Of a stretch of DNA of 64,000 nucleotides, positions 17,998 to 26,129 are shown in pieces; the stretch's first letter is position 1, and each line of letters begins with the position of its first letter. Below the pieces are notes generated by a model, which was not told where the DNA came from, ran no database searches, and saw nothing but the letters and a program-made list of their open reading frames with translations. A program made the translations under genes and the position numbers. The DNA is from Streptomyces ficellus (GTDB lineage: Bacteria; Actinomycetota; Actinomycetes; Streptomycetales; Streptomycetaceae), in NCBI RefSeq assembly GCF_030406405.1, contig NZ_JAUEPL010000003.1, forward strand, positions 1-64,000, given 5' to 3'.

Positions 17998-18864
17998 TCA
18001 GTGCGTCGCGGCCGCGTAGTCCTTGATGACCTCGCCGATGAACTGCCGCGTCTGATCCACGTTCAGCGCCTGCGCGCGCAGATGCTCGTACATCACGCTG
18101 TACCGCTGGACGTCGTTCGCCTTCTCCAGATACAGATCGCTGGTGACGCCCTCGATGTAGACGACGGAGGAATCGGCGGCGTCCGGGAACTCCAGGATCG
18201 CGTAATGGCCGCTGATGCCCGGATGCGCGCCCATGTCGAACGGCAGCACCTGCACGGTGACATGCGGCAGGTGCGACTGCTCGACGAGGTGCTCCAACTG
18301 CTCGATCATCAGCTGCTTGTCACCGACCACGCGGCGCAGCGCCGACTCGTCGATCACGGCCCACAGGCGCAGCGGCTGGTCGGCGTCCTTGATGCGCTCC
18401 TGGCGGCGGGCGCGGACGTTGACGCGCTTGTCGATGTCGACGGGCGACGACTCCGGCAGCGCGCCGCTGATCAGCGCCTCGGCGTACTGGCGCGTCTGGA
18501 GCAGGCCCGGCACGATCTGCGGCTCGAACACCCGCAGGGAGGCGGCATCGGTCTCCAGACCGATGTAGACGCTGTACGGGATGTCGCCGAAGGCGTGCCA
18601 CCAGCCCTGCTGGCGGGAGTCCTTCGCCATCTGCATCAGCGAATCGACAATGCGGTGGTCCTCGACCTCGTACACCCCGCACAGGTCTCGGACATCGCGC
18701 TGACTGATGGAACGGCGGCCGTTCTCAAGGCGGCTGATTTTCGACTGCGAGACGAGCAGTCGCTCCGCCACCTCCTCCGCTGTCATGCCCTTCTGCTCAC
18801 GCAGCCGGCGCAGCTCCTGGCCCAATCTGCGTCGCCTGACGGTGGGGTTGACGTTGGACGCCAC
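17998..18864 (-). CDS. XRE-family regulator with DUF5753 (WhiJ-like)
   Basis: This 288-residue protein has an N-terminal HTH (VRRRRLGQELRRLREQKG, then 'VAERLLVSQSKISRLENG') and a C-terminal DUF5753 domain ('FEPQIVPGLLQTRQYAEAL', 'VQVLPFDMGAHPG'). The GTG at 18864 (VASNVNPTV) has GGAGG 11 bases upstream; a GTG at 18876 would directly abut that site. WhiJ-like proteins in Streptomyces control development and are paired with DUF397 proteins, as here with the gene 223 bases downstream. The actual target is unknown. Confidence 0.87.
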   Translation of the reverse strand: MASNVNPTVRRRRLGQELRRLREQKGMTAEEVAERLLVSQSKISRLENGRRSISQRDVRDLCGVYEVEDHRIVDSLMQMAKDSRQQGWWHAFGDIPYSVYIGLETDAASLRVFEPQIVPGLLQTRQYAEALISGALPESSPVDIDKRVNVRARRQERIKDADQPLRLWAVIDESALRRVVGDKQLMIEQLEHLVEQSHLPHVTVQVLPFDMGAHPGISGHYAILEFPDAADSSVVYIEGVTSDLYLEKANDVQRYSVMYEHLRAQALNVDQTRQFIGEVIKDYAAATH

Positions 18865-19202
18865 GGGAAACTGCACCTCCGGCTGCTTGACTGTCGCTGG
18901 CGTAGCTCTGCGTATCTACTGCTCAGCAGACTGCCACCAATGGGCGTTCCGCGCTGGAAAATGGCCACACGCGCACCACTGCGTACGCACGTGCGTACAC
19001 GCGCGAGCACGCGAGCGCGCGGGGCGGCCATGACGGCTGCCCCGCGCGCTCCTGCGGCTCCCGAAGGTGGTTCGCGTGGTGCGTGTTCGCGTGGTGGTGC
19101 GTGGTGTGCGTCGTGGTGCGTGGTGGTGGTGCGTGTGCGCGTGGTGCGTGGGACTGCGTGGTGGTGCTCGGTGCTGCGGACGGACGCGTGCGCCGGTACC
19201 GC
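18865..19202. other. gene-less interval upstream of the XRE gene
   Basis: This 338-base region includes the promoter side of the XRE gene and a G/T-rich low-complexity block. No supported gene was found on either strand. Confidence 0.55.
19066..19172 (+). repeat. GTGCGTGGT low-complexity repeat
   Basis: The stretch is made of irregular GTGCGTGGT and GTGGT units over about 100 bases, with a second purine-pyrimidine alternating region (ACGCACGTGCGTACACGC) just upstream. It sits between the end of the GPP34 gene and the start of the XRE gene. Confidence 0.7.
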
Positions 19203-19937
19203 TCAGTGCGCCACGGCGCGGGCCATCGCCCCGCTGCGCGGCTGCGGTTGCATCGGTACGGCCGTGGCCTGGCGGCCACCGCCTCCCGAGCCGGAGTTAC
19301 GACGTGGCTGTGCGCCCACGCCGTTCTGAACGTCCATCACGGCGTGCGCCACGAGGCCGCCCATGGGGTCGTGCCTGATCAGATCCCGGAGCCGGGAGCG
19401 CGATGAACGCCCCTCGTTCCCGGGGTAGAGGTGCTTGCCGAGACCGACCGAGTGGGCCAGCGCGGCGAGCGCCGCGGTCCGCGGGTCCGGCGGTACGCCG
19501 GTGCGGATCGCGCTGTCCAGCCGGGCCCTGATCTCCCGGCTGATGGCCGTGTCCGTCGCCTGGTAGCGAGTCGTCGGCAGCACCCCGCACATCTGGCCCT
19601 CGACGGCATGCACCATGCCGCACCGTTCCAGATGCGAGAGATACGTCTGGCGCAGCCCCAGCCGGGGCCCGCCGATCCAGTGGACCGCCCGCACCGGACT
19701 GCCACGCCTGCGCAGCAGTTCCAGCGCGGAGTCCAGTGTCGGATCTCCGGTCGGCCGTGGCATCACCACGGCGATACGATCCCCGTCTGGGGCTATCCGT
19801 CCTGCCAGAGCCAGCTCCACTAGCTGTGCTCCGGCCAGGCCGAGGTCGAGCGACTGCGGCTGCGCTGTGGTACCCGTGGCCGGGTCCAGAGCGAGCAGCA
19901 GAAGCTCCTCCGGAAGTGTTCTGCGGCTCCTGCCCAT
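19203..19937 (-). CDS. GPP34 (GOLPH3/Vps74-like) family protein
   Basis: This 244-residue helical protein starts 'MGRSRRTLPEELLLLALDP' and shows 'LVELALAGRIA', 'RRGSPVRAVHWIGG', 'LRQTYLSHLERCGMV' and 'YPGNEGRSSRSRLRDLI', the usual actinobacterial GPP34 pattern. Eukaryotic homologues bind phosphatidylinositol-4-phosphate; the bacterial role is not defined, although a membrane-linked role has been suggested. The last 40 residues are a disordered Gly/Pro/Arg tail. The next gene on the plus strand is divergent. Confidence 0.85.
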   Translation of the reverse strand: MGRSRRTLPEELLLLALDPATGTTAQPQSLDLGLAGAQLVELALAGRIAPDGDRIAVVMPRPTGDPTLDSALELLRRRGSPVRAVHWIGGPRLGLRQTYLSHLERCGMVHAVEGQMCGVLPTTRYQATDTAISREIRARLDSAIRTGVPPDPRTAALAALAHSVGLGKHLYPGNEGRSSRSRLRDLIRHDPMGGLVAHAVMDVQNGVGAQPRRNSGSGGGGRQATAVPMQPQPRSGAMARAVAH

Positions 19938-20116
19938 CCATGCCTCCCCGCGTGGATGAATGACAGGGTGACCCCTCTCACATTGGTCTGTCGAGAGCGC
20001 CTGGGTGCTTCGTACGGGAACCGGTAGGTATGTCGTTCTCGTCTAGCACGGGAGCCAAGCGCTCACACAGGACACTGGTACATGGTTCGGACAACGCGTT
20101 GATTGAAGGAGGCACG

Positions 20117-22558
20117 GTGGCGGGCGAGTCCCCCGACAAGTCGGAGCAGCAGAAGTCGCCGGGGGAGACGGCTTCGAGCGAGCGCGATCCGCGGCTTGCC
20201 GTGCTCGGCGACGCGCCGTCTTCGGACGGGGACGCAGATGTCCGCGTCGACCAGCCGACCGCGGTGTTCAGGGCGGTCTCCCCGCCCGCCCCGGACCCGG
20301 CTCCCGAGCCGGCCGATGAGCCGGCCGATGAGCCGGACCCGGCCGAGGGCGACGCCCGCCTGCGGGCGGCCGTGGCGGCGTGGGTGACCAAGCCGGACGA
20401 GCCCGAGCCGGCCGAGAAGGGTGCCGTGGGGACGGACGAGCCCGAGGCCGCCGCCAAGGGCGCCGGGGGCGGAAACGACCCTGCTGCGGCGGCGTCGCGG
20501 GCGAAGGCGGCGCCGCGGGGTGCTGGTGCCGGAGGGGCTTCTGCCGCGTCGGTGACGCGGGGCGGGGGTGCCGGGGATGACGACGCCGCGTCGCTGACGC
20601 GAACTGCTGGTCCGGGGGACGACGCCGCCGCGTCGGCGAGGGCGGCCGTTGCGGCCGCGAGCGACGCTCCGGCGACGGACGGCGCCCGGCCCGCGCGGAG
20701 CGGCGCGTCCGCGAAGACGGACGTACCCGCGAAGCCCGAGGTCCCGCCGGTATCGGAGCCGGACGTACCCGCGAAGGCTGTTCCGTCCCCGGAGTCGAAC
20801 GTATCAGCCAAGCGCGACATTCCCGACGAAAAGACCGGTGGGCCCGACGCGTCCGACGAGTCGGCGCCGAAGCCGGACGCATCCGCGAAGCGCGACGTTC
20901 CGGCCGCAAAAGCCAACGCGTCCGACGCGACCGACCAGACCGACCCGGCGGACGAGTCGCCCGTGGACCAGCCCACCGCCGTGTTCAAGGCGGTGCGGCG
21001 GCCCGCAGTGGACCAGCCGACCACCACGCTGAAGGCCGTCACGCCCAAGCGGCCCGAGCAGGCCCCCGAGTCCCCCGCCGAGCGGACGAGCAAGTTCGTC
21101 CCCCTGCGCGCGGATGACGTGCGACCCGCCGCGAAGAAGCCCGAACCGCAGGTTCAGGCCCCAGCCCCGGCCCCAGCCCCGGCCGCCCCCGCCGCTGCCG
21201 CTGCCGCCGACAAGGCAGCCCCCGCCGCCCCCGCCTCCCTCACCGAGGCCGAGCGGACCAAGCAGCAGCCGATGCCGCCGCGCCCGCCGCTCGACATGCT
21301 CGCCGAGCTGACCAACACGCCGCCCCCGCCGGAGACCCCGGTCCGTACGGTCGTCCGGCGCATCAAGATCTGGACCCCGCTGGTCGTCCTCCTGGTGATC
21401 GTCTTTGCGATCGTGCAGTTCGTGCGGCCGCTGCCCGCGCCCACGCTGGCGCTCACGGCCAAACCGTCGTACACCTTCGAGGGCGGCAAGCCGTCCCTGC
21501 CGTGGCCGAACGAGGGCCAGGGCTACATGTCGGCGACGGGCCTCGGCACCGTCGACTCGTTCGGCGAGCAGAAGCCCGTACCCATCGGCTCCGTGGCGAA
21601 GGCCATGACCGCCTACGTGATCCTCAAGGAGCACCCCCTGAAGAAGGGGGCCAAGGGCGAGATGATCGAGATCGACGCCCTGGCCGAGAAGGAGGGCGGC
21701 TACGACGCGCAGAACGAGTCCACGCTGAACACGGTGAAGGCCGGCGACAAGATCTCGCAGTACGACGCGCTCGCCGCCATCATGATCCCCTCCGCCAACA
21801 ACATCGCCCGGCTGCTCGCCCGCTGGGACGCCGGTTCCGAGGCGGCGTTCGTCAAGAAGATGAACGACACCGCCAAGGAGCTGGGGATGAAGAACACCAC
21901 GTACACCGACCCCTCGGGCCTGAACCACACCACCGTCAGCTCCGCCGAGGACCAGGTGAAGCTCGGCGAGAAGCTCGTGGAGATCCCCGCGCTGGTGGAG
22001 ATCACCGCGATGCCGTGGTGGACGGACCCGTCGGGCAAGAAGTGGCGCAACTACAACGACCTGGTCCCGTACGACGGCGCGCTCGGCATCAAGACGGGCA
22101 GCACCACCAAGGCCGGCGGCAACCTGCTCTTCGCCGCGCACAAGAAGGTCGGTGACACCGACCAGCTGATCGTCGGCGCCGTCCTGGCCCAGTACAAGAC
22201 GCCGATCCTCGGCAGCGCGATCGCCGCGAGCAAGGAGGCGATGCTGGCCACGCAGCAGTTGCTGAAGAGCCAGACGGTCGTCAAGAAGGGCGATGTCGTG
22301 GGCGCCGTGGACGACGGCCTCGGCGGCCGTACCCCGGTGGTGGCGACCAAGGACGTGAAGGTCGTCGGGTGGTCGGGGCTGACGGTCAAGCTGGAGCTGA
22401 GCAACGCCGGCCGCGCACTGCCCCACTCGGCACCCGCCGGAACCCAGGTCGGCGTCCTGACCGTGGGGGAGGGCGCCAGCCAGGTACGGGTACCGGTCGC
22501 CCTGCGGAGCGCCATGGCCGAACCGGGCCTCGGCGACAAGCTGACGCGTCTCGGCTGA
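20117..22558 (+). CDS. D-alanyl-D-alanine carboxypeptidase (PBP5-type) with a very long cytoplasmic N-terminus
   Basis: This 813-residue protein starts at GTG behind GAAGGAGG. Residues 1-415 are a disordered Ala/Pro/Asp/Lys-rich region containing three copies of VDQPT-x3-(R/K)AV (near 44, 283, 298). A single helix follows (about 419-440), then an extracytoplasmic peptidase domain with catalytic PIGSVAK (S492, K495), PSANN and GIKTGS motifs. It trims the terminal D-Ala from peptidoglycan stem peptides. The tail is far longer than in common PBP5 enzymes. A terminator follows the stop. Confidence 0.85.
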   Translation: MAGESPDKSEQQKSPGETASSERDPRLAVLGDAPSSDGDADVRVDQPTAVFRAVSPPAPDPAPEPADEPADEPDPAEGDARLRAAVAAWVTKPDEPEPAEKGAVGTDEPEAAAKGAGGGNDPAAAASRAKAAPRGAGAGGASAASVTRGGGAGDDDAASLTRTAGPGDDAAASARAAVAAASDAPATDGARPARSGASAKTDVPAKPEVPPVSEPDVPAKAVPSPESNVSAKRDIPDEKTGGPDASDESAPKPDASAKRDVPAAKANASDATDQTDPADESPVDQPTAVFKAVRRPAVDQPTTTLKAVTPKRPEQAPESPAERTSKFVPLRADDVRPAAKKPEPQVQAPAPAPAPAAPAAAAAADKAAPAAPASLTEAERTKQQPMPPRPPLDMLAELTNTPPPPETPVRTVVRRIKIWTPLVVLLVIVFAIVQFVRPLPAPTLALTAKPSYTFEGGKPSLPWPNEGQGYMSATGLGTVDSFGEQKPVPIGSVAKAMTAYVILKEHPLKKGAKGEMIEIDALAEKEGGYDAQNESTLNTVKAGDKISQYDALAAIMIPSANNIARLLARWDAGSEAAFVKKMNDTAKELGMKNTTYTDPSGLNHTTVSSAEDQVKLGEKLVEIPALVEITAMPWWTDPSGKKWRNYNDLVPYDGALGIKTGSTTKAGGNLLFAAHKKVGDTDQLIVGAVLAQYKTPILGSAIAASKEAMLATQQLLKSQTVVKKGDVVGAVDDGLGGRTPVVATKDVKVVGWSGLTVKLELSNAGRALPHSAPAGTQVGVLTVGEGASQVRVPVALRSAMAEPGLGDKLTRLG

Positions 22559-22567
22559 AACCCTCAA

Positions 22568-22593
22568 GGGCGCCCCGGATTTCCGGGGCGCCC
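22568..22593 (+). terminator. terminator after the carboxypeptidase gene
   Basis: GGGCGCCCCGG (22568-22578) and CCGGGGCGCCC (22583-22593) form a perfect 11-base stem with an ATTT loop, 10 bases past the stop codon. Confidence 0.8.
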
Positions 22594-22748
22594 CCGTGTT
22601 AGCGTCCCGGAAAGTCGAGTCCGGGCAACGCGAGGTGCCGGAACGACGTCTTCGCACGCAGCACATAGCACGCAGCACGCAGCAAGGGCCTGGGAGTGTG
22701 TGGGAGCCCGGGGGCCGGGGGGACGACGCAGAGAGCAGAGAGGCCGCA

Positions 22749-24614
22749 GTGACCACCGCTGAGCCGACGCGCGTGGAGAGCGCTCCGGCTGCCCGGGCGC
22801 GAATACTGGCGCCCAGGGCACCGGCCCTCTCCCCACCGCGCACGTCCGCGCCCCGTACGTCCGTGCCCCGTACGTCCGTGCCCCGTACGTCCGCGTCCGG
22901 GACGTCCCTGGCCCGCCTGTCCCTGCTCCGGCATCCGGTCACCGTCGCGACGGGGCTCGCCGCACTCACCCATGTCGTCTGGTTCTTCGTCTTCGCGAAC
23001 AGCGGCGGCGACCTCGCCGCACAGGACGCGTGGGCGGAGTTCGTGGGCCGTCACCCCGACTCCGCGTACAACCTGGCCTGGTACGGCGGGATGCACCCGG
23101 TGTCGTACAGCGTCGTGTCCCCGTACCTCATGTCGCTGCTCGGCGTGCGTACGACGATGATGATCGCCGGTACGGCGTCGGCGGCGCTGACCGCGCTGAT
23201 CCTCGTGCGGGTGCGGGCCGTGCGCAACCCGCTGGCGTGCTCTCTCGCGGGCGTGTTCGCGTTCCTCTGCAACGCGCTGTCGGGGCGCGTCACCTTCGGG
23301 CTGGGCATGATGTTCGCGCTGGGCGCGGTGGCGGCGGTGTTCTGCTGGCCGTACCGGTGGCGTACGAAACGCTGGGCCAAGGCGGCGGTCGCGGCGCCGC
23401 TGGCCGGGCTCGCCACGGCCGCGAGTCCGGTGGCGGGGCTGTTCCTGGGGGTGGCGGCGGCGGCCCTGTTCCTCAACAAGCGCCGCCCGGGGGCGTACGC
23501 GCTCGGTCTCGCGCCGGTCGTGGTCGTCGCGCTGTCGTCGTGGCTGTTCCCCTTCTCCGGTACGCAGCCGATGTCGTTCGGCTCGACGCTGCTGCCGTTC
23601 GCGTTCGGGGTCCTCGTCTTCCTCCTCGTACCGGAGGACTGGCGCACCGTCCGTACGGGCGCCGCGGTGTACGCCCTCGGCACGCTCCTCACGTGGCTGA
23701 TCGACTCGCAGATCGGGTCGAACGTGTCGCGGCTGCCGATGCTGTTCGCGGGCGTGGTGCTGCTGGCCGCCCTGCCGTACACCGCCCCGCGCACGCGCAA
23801 GTGGTACGCGCTCGTCCTGGCCTTCGCGGGCCTCAATCTGTGGATCGGCTTCAAGAGCGCCGACGACATCATCCGTACGGCGCCGGACGCGTCCTGGGCG
23901 CGCGAGGCCGCGCCGCTGATCAACCAGTTGCAGCAGCTGGGCGCCGAGAAGGCGCGGGTGGAGGTGGTCCCGGCGCGCAGCCACCGGGAGGCGTCCGCGC
24001 TGACCCCGTACATCAACCTGGCCCGCGGCTGGAACCGCCAGGCGGACATGAAGCGGAACCCGATCTTCTACGACGACACGCTCAACTCCGCCACCTACCG
24101 CGACTGGCTGCACCGCTGGGCCGTCCACTACGTGGTGCTCCCCAAGGGCGAGCCGGACACCGGCGCCCAGCAGGAGGCGGAACTCGTCAAGGACGGCCAG
24201 CCCTACCTGCGCCCGGTCTGGTCCGACGCCAACTGGCGGCTGTACGCGGTGGAGGACCCGACCCCGCTCGCCGACCCACCGGCGACGGTGGACCGCGCGG
24301 GCGCCGGGGAGGTGACGATCCGGGTGCGTACGGCGGGCAAGGTGCTGATCCGCGTACCCTTCTCGCCCTGGCTGGCTCTGCTGGACGAGGACGGCAAGAA
24401 GGTGGAGCCGCCGCAGGAGACGGAGGCGTCGAAGCTCCGCGAGGAGGGCCCCAAGTCCTTCGTCAACACCCACGGTTGCCTGCTCAAGGCCGAGGAGGAC
24501 CGGGAGGGCGACGAGTGGACGGAACTGCTCGCCCCGAAGCCCGGCGTCTACCGCCTGGCGGCCCCGTACAAACTCTTCCCCCGCGGCACCCCCTGCCCGG
24601 AGGAACTCCGCTGA
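22749..24614 (+). CDS. polytopic membrane protein, possible GT-C-like
   Basis: This 621-residue protein starts at GTG 22749 (VTTAEPTRV) with GAGAGG upstream. The N-terminal 40 residues include three tandem RTSVP units. About 10-11 hydrophobic segments follow (for example 'LAALTHVVWFFVFANSG' and 'ALILVRVRAV'), then a soluble extracytoplasmic domain (about 430-621) containing 'YINLARGWNRQADMKRN'. The helix number and the Asp-rich loop after the first helix resemble GT-C glycosyltransferases, but no diagnostic motif is certain. I do not recognise the family; the substrate is unknown. Confidence 0.6.
   Translation: MTTAEPTRVESAPAARARILAPRAPALSPPRTSAPRTSVPRTSVPRTSASGTSLARLSLLRHPVTVATGLAALTHVVWFFVFANSGGDLAAQDAWAEFVGRHPDSAYNLAWYGGMHPVSYSVVSPYLMSLLGVRTTMMIAGTASAALTALILVRVRAVRNPLACSLAGVFAFLCNALSGRVTFGLGMMFALGAVAAVFCWPYRWRTKRWAKAAVAAPLAGLATAASPVAGLFLGVAAAALFLNKRRPGAYALGLAPVVVVALSSWLFPFSGTQPMSFGSTLLPFAFGVLVFLLVPEDWRTVRTGAAVYALGTLLTWLIDSQIGSNVSRLPMLFAGVVLLAALPYTAPRTRKWYALVLAFAGLNLWIGFKSADDIIRTAPDASWAREAAPLINQLQQLGAEKARVEVVPARSHREASALTPYINLARGWNRQADMKRNPIFYDDTLNSATYRDWLHRWAVHYVVLPKGEPDTGAQQEAELVKDGQPYLRPVWSDANWRLYAVEDPTPLADPPATVDRAGAGEVTIRVRTAGKVLIRVPFSPWLALLDEDGKKVEPPQETEASKLREEGPKSFVNTHGCLLKAEEDREGDEWTELLAPKPGVYRLAAPYKLFPRGTPCPEELR
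22835..22890 (+). repeat. tandem 15-bp repeat in N-terminus of the membrane protein
   Basis: Units of CCCCGTACGTCCGTG repeat about three to four times and encode RTSVP/RTSAP units. In-frame period means copy-number change would not break the gene. Confidence 0.75.
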
Positions 24615-24675
24615 CGAAGGCCAGCGGTACGGAAATCGCTGGTGCGCGGCGGTGGACGATCCCTACTGTGGCCAC

Positions 24676-25017
24676 ATGTCCGGTCATGGGAAAACCTCAT
24701 ACGTCTGCCTGCCGTGCCGGGCCTCCTACAAGCAGTCCTACCCCGACCCCCATACCGCCGACGAACGACGCTGCGCCCGATGCCGCGAACCCCTGATCCA
24801 CGTCGGCTCGGCCTTCGCACCGCCGCGAAGGCGCGACGACGCCGGATGGCGCGTCCTGTCGGTGCTCCTCAACGCGGGCATCCGCTTCCACAAGAGCTGC
24901 TGCGGCGGCCCTGGCTACCGTCCCCGCACCCTGCGCGAGGTGAAGGAATGGATCGCGTACGCCAAGGCCGGCGGCGAGCCGATCGCCCGGGCGCTCCTCC
25001 GCCACGAGCTGCCCTGA
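24676..25017 (+). CDS. small zinc-ribbon-like protein
   Basis: This protein of about 113 residues begins MSGHGKTSYVCLPCRASYK and has two CxxC knuckles (CLPC and CARC) and a later CC pair in 'HKSCCGGPGY', suggesting a zinc-binding fold. A TACTGT -10-like hexamer ends seven bases before the ATG at 24676, which would fit leaderless transcription; an upstream GTG (24652) would add eight residues. It is conserved-looking (PYRPRT-type basic segments) but I cannot assign a function. It lies 61 bases after the polytopic membrane protein. Confidence 0.65.
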   Translation: MSGHGKTSYVCLPCRASYKQSYPDPHTADERRCARCREPLIHVGSAFAPPRRRDDAGWRVLSVLLNAGIRFHKSCCGGPGYRPRTLREVKEWIAYAKAGGEPIARALLRHELP

Positions 25018-25031
25018 CGGGGAACACGAGA

Positions 25032-25086
25032 ACGGCCCTGCCCCCTGCCCTGACAGTGGCGAGCTGTCAGACAGGGGCAGGGCCGT
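25032..25086. terminator. bidirectional terminator between convergent genes
   Basis: The outer 13-base arms ACGGCCCTGCCCC (25032-25044) and GGGGCAGGGCCGT (25074-25086) are perfect. An inner CTGACAG/CTGTCAG stem (25050-25056 and 25064-25070) sits inside the loop. It is placed between the zinc-ribbon gene and the oppositely oriented beta-lactamase gene. Confidence 0.85.
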
Positions 25087-25095
25087 GCCTCGGCG

Positions 25096-26013
25096 CTAGA
25101 CGAGTTCCGCCGCCAGCAGTTCGGCCGTCTTTCTCACCAGCGCGTTGTCGGCCGGGGCGTCTTCCTCGGGTTGGGTCGTCAGGACGGCCATCACGATCGG
25201 GGGGCCGTCCGGCGGCCAGGTGATGCCCACGTCGTTGGCGCCGCCGTACATGCCGCTGCCGGTCTTGTCGGCGAGCAGCCAGTCGGCCGGGAGGCCGGCG
25301 CGGAAGCGCTCGGTGCTGGTGGTGTTGCGCAGCAGCCAGTCGGTGAGCCGGTGCCGGTCCCGGGGCGTCAGCACGTTGCCGAGGGTGAGGCGGGCGTAGG
25401 TCAGGCCGATCGCGTGGGGGGTGGTGGTGTCGGTCACGCGCCAGGGCTCCGCGGAGTTGAGTTCGGGCTCCCACCGGTCGAGCCGGGTGATGCCGTCGCC
25501 GATCGAGCGGCAGAACCGGGTGATGGCGGTCGGTCCCCCGAGTTCCCGGAGCAGCAGGTTGGCCGCGGCGTTGTCGCTGAAGCGGATGGCGGCGTCGCAC
25601 AACTCGCTGACGGTCATTCCACCTGTGAGGTTGTCGGCCTTCGCGGTGATCGGGGAGTAACCCGACCTCTTGACGTACTCCTGGGTGTACCGGATGCGCT
25701 TGGCGAGGAACTCACCGTCACGGTCGAGGTCGCGCAGGACGGCCGCGGCCGCGAGCGTCTTGAACACCGAGGCCATCGGGAAGCGTTCGTCGGCCCGGTA
25801 CGCCACCGTCCTGCCCGTGCGCATGTTGCGGCCGAACACACCCAGCCGGGCGGTGTGCTCCTCCTCAAGCTCCCTCAGCCGCGAGCCGACGCCGCCCGCG
25901 CCGGGTAAGGCGTATGCCGTCCCGCTGCCGAGTGAGAGGGCGGCGGACAGTGCCGTGCCGGCGCCCAGAGCCAGCGCGGTACGACGGGACGGGTGTGGTC
26001 CTTCGATGGGCAA
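25096..26013 (-). CDS. class A serine beta-lactamase
   Basis: This 305-residue enzyme has a Tat-type leader (SRRTALALGAG). The class A motifs are complete: SVFK (S82, equivalent to Ambler S70), SDN in FSDNAAAN, the E166 equivalent in RWEPELN, and KTGSG. It should hydrolyse beta-lactams in the periplasm-equivalent space. Chromosomal class A enzymes are common in Streptomyces. No adjacent regulator of the BlaI/AmpR kind was seen, so expression is probably constitutive or remotely regulated. Confidence 0.92.
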   Translation of the reverse strand: MPIEGPHPSRRTALALGAGTALSAALSLGSGTAYALPGAGGVGSRLRELEEEHTARLGVFGRNMRTGRTVAYRADERFPMASVFKTLAAAAVLRDLDRDGEFLAKRIRYTQEYVKRSGYSPITAKADNLTGGMTVSELCDAAIRFSDNAAANLLLRELGGPTAITRFCRSIGDGITRLDRWEPELNSAEPWRVTDTTTPHAIGLTYARLTLGNVLTPRDRHRLTDWLLRNTTSTERFRAGLPADWLLADKTGSGMYGGANDVGITWPPDGPPIVMAVLTTQPEEDAPADNALVRKTAELLAAELV

Positions 26014-26129
26014 GGGTCTTCCCTTCTGAGGCGATCACTGACGTACTTCACCACGCGCCGGCGGCTGGGCTGGTTTCGCCGCGTGTGGACCTTTCCGGCA
26101 CGGCGCCGGTGAGGAGCCGTTCGGCGTGG

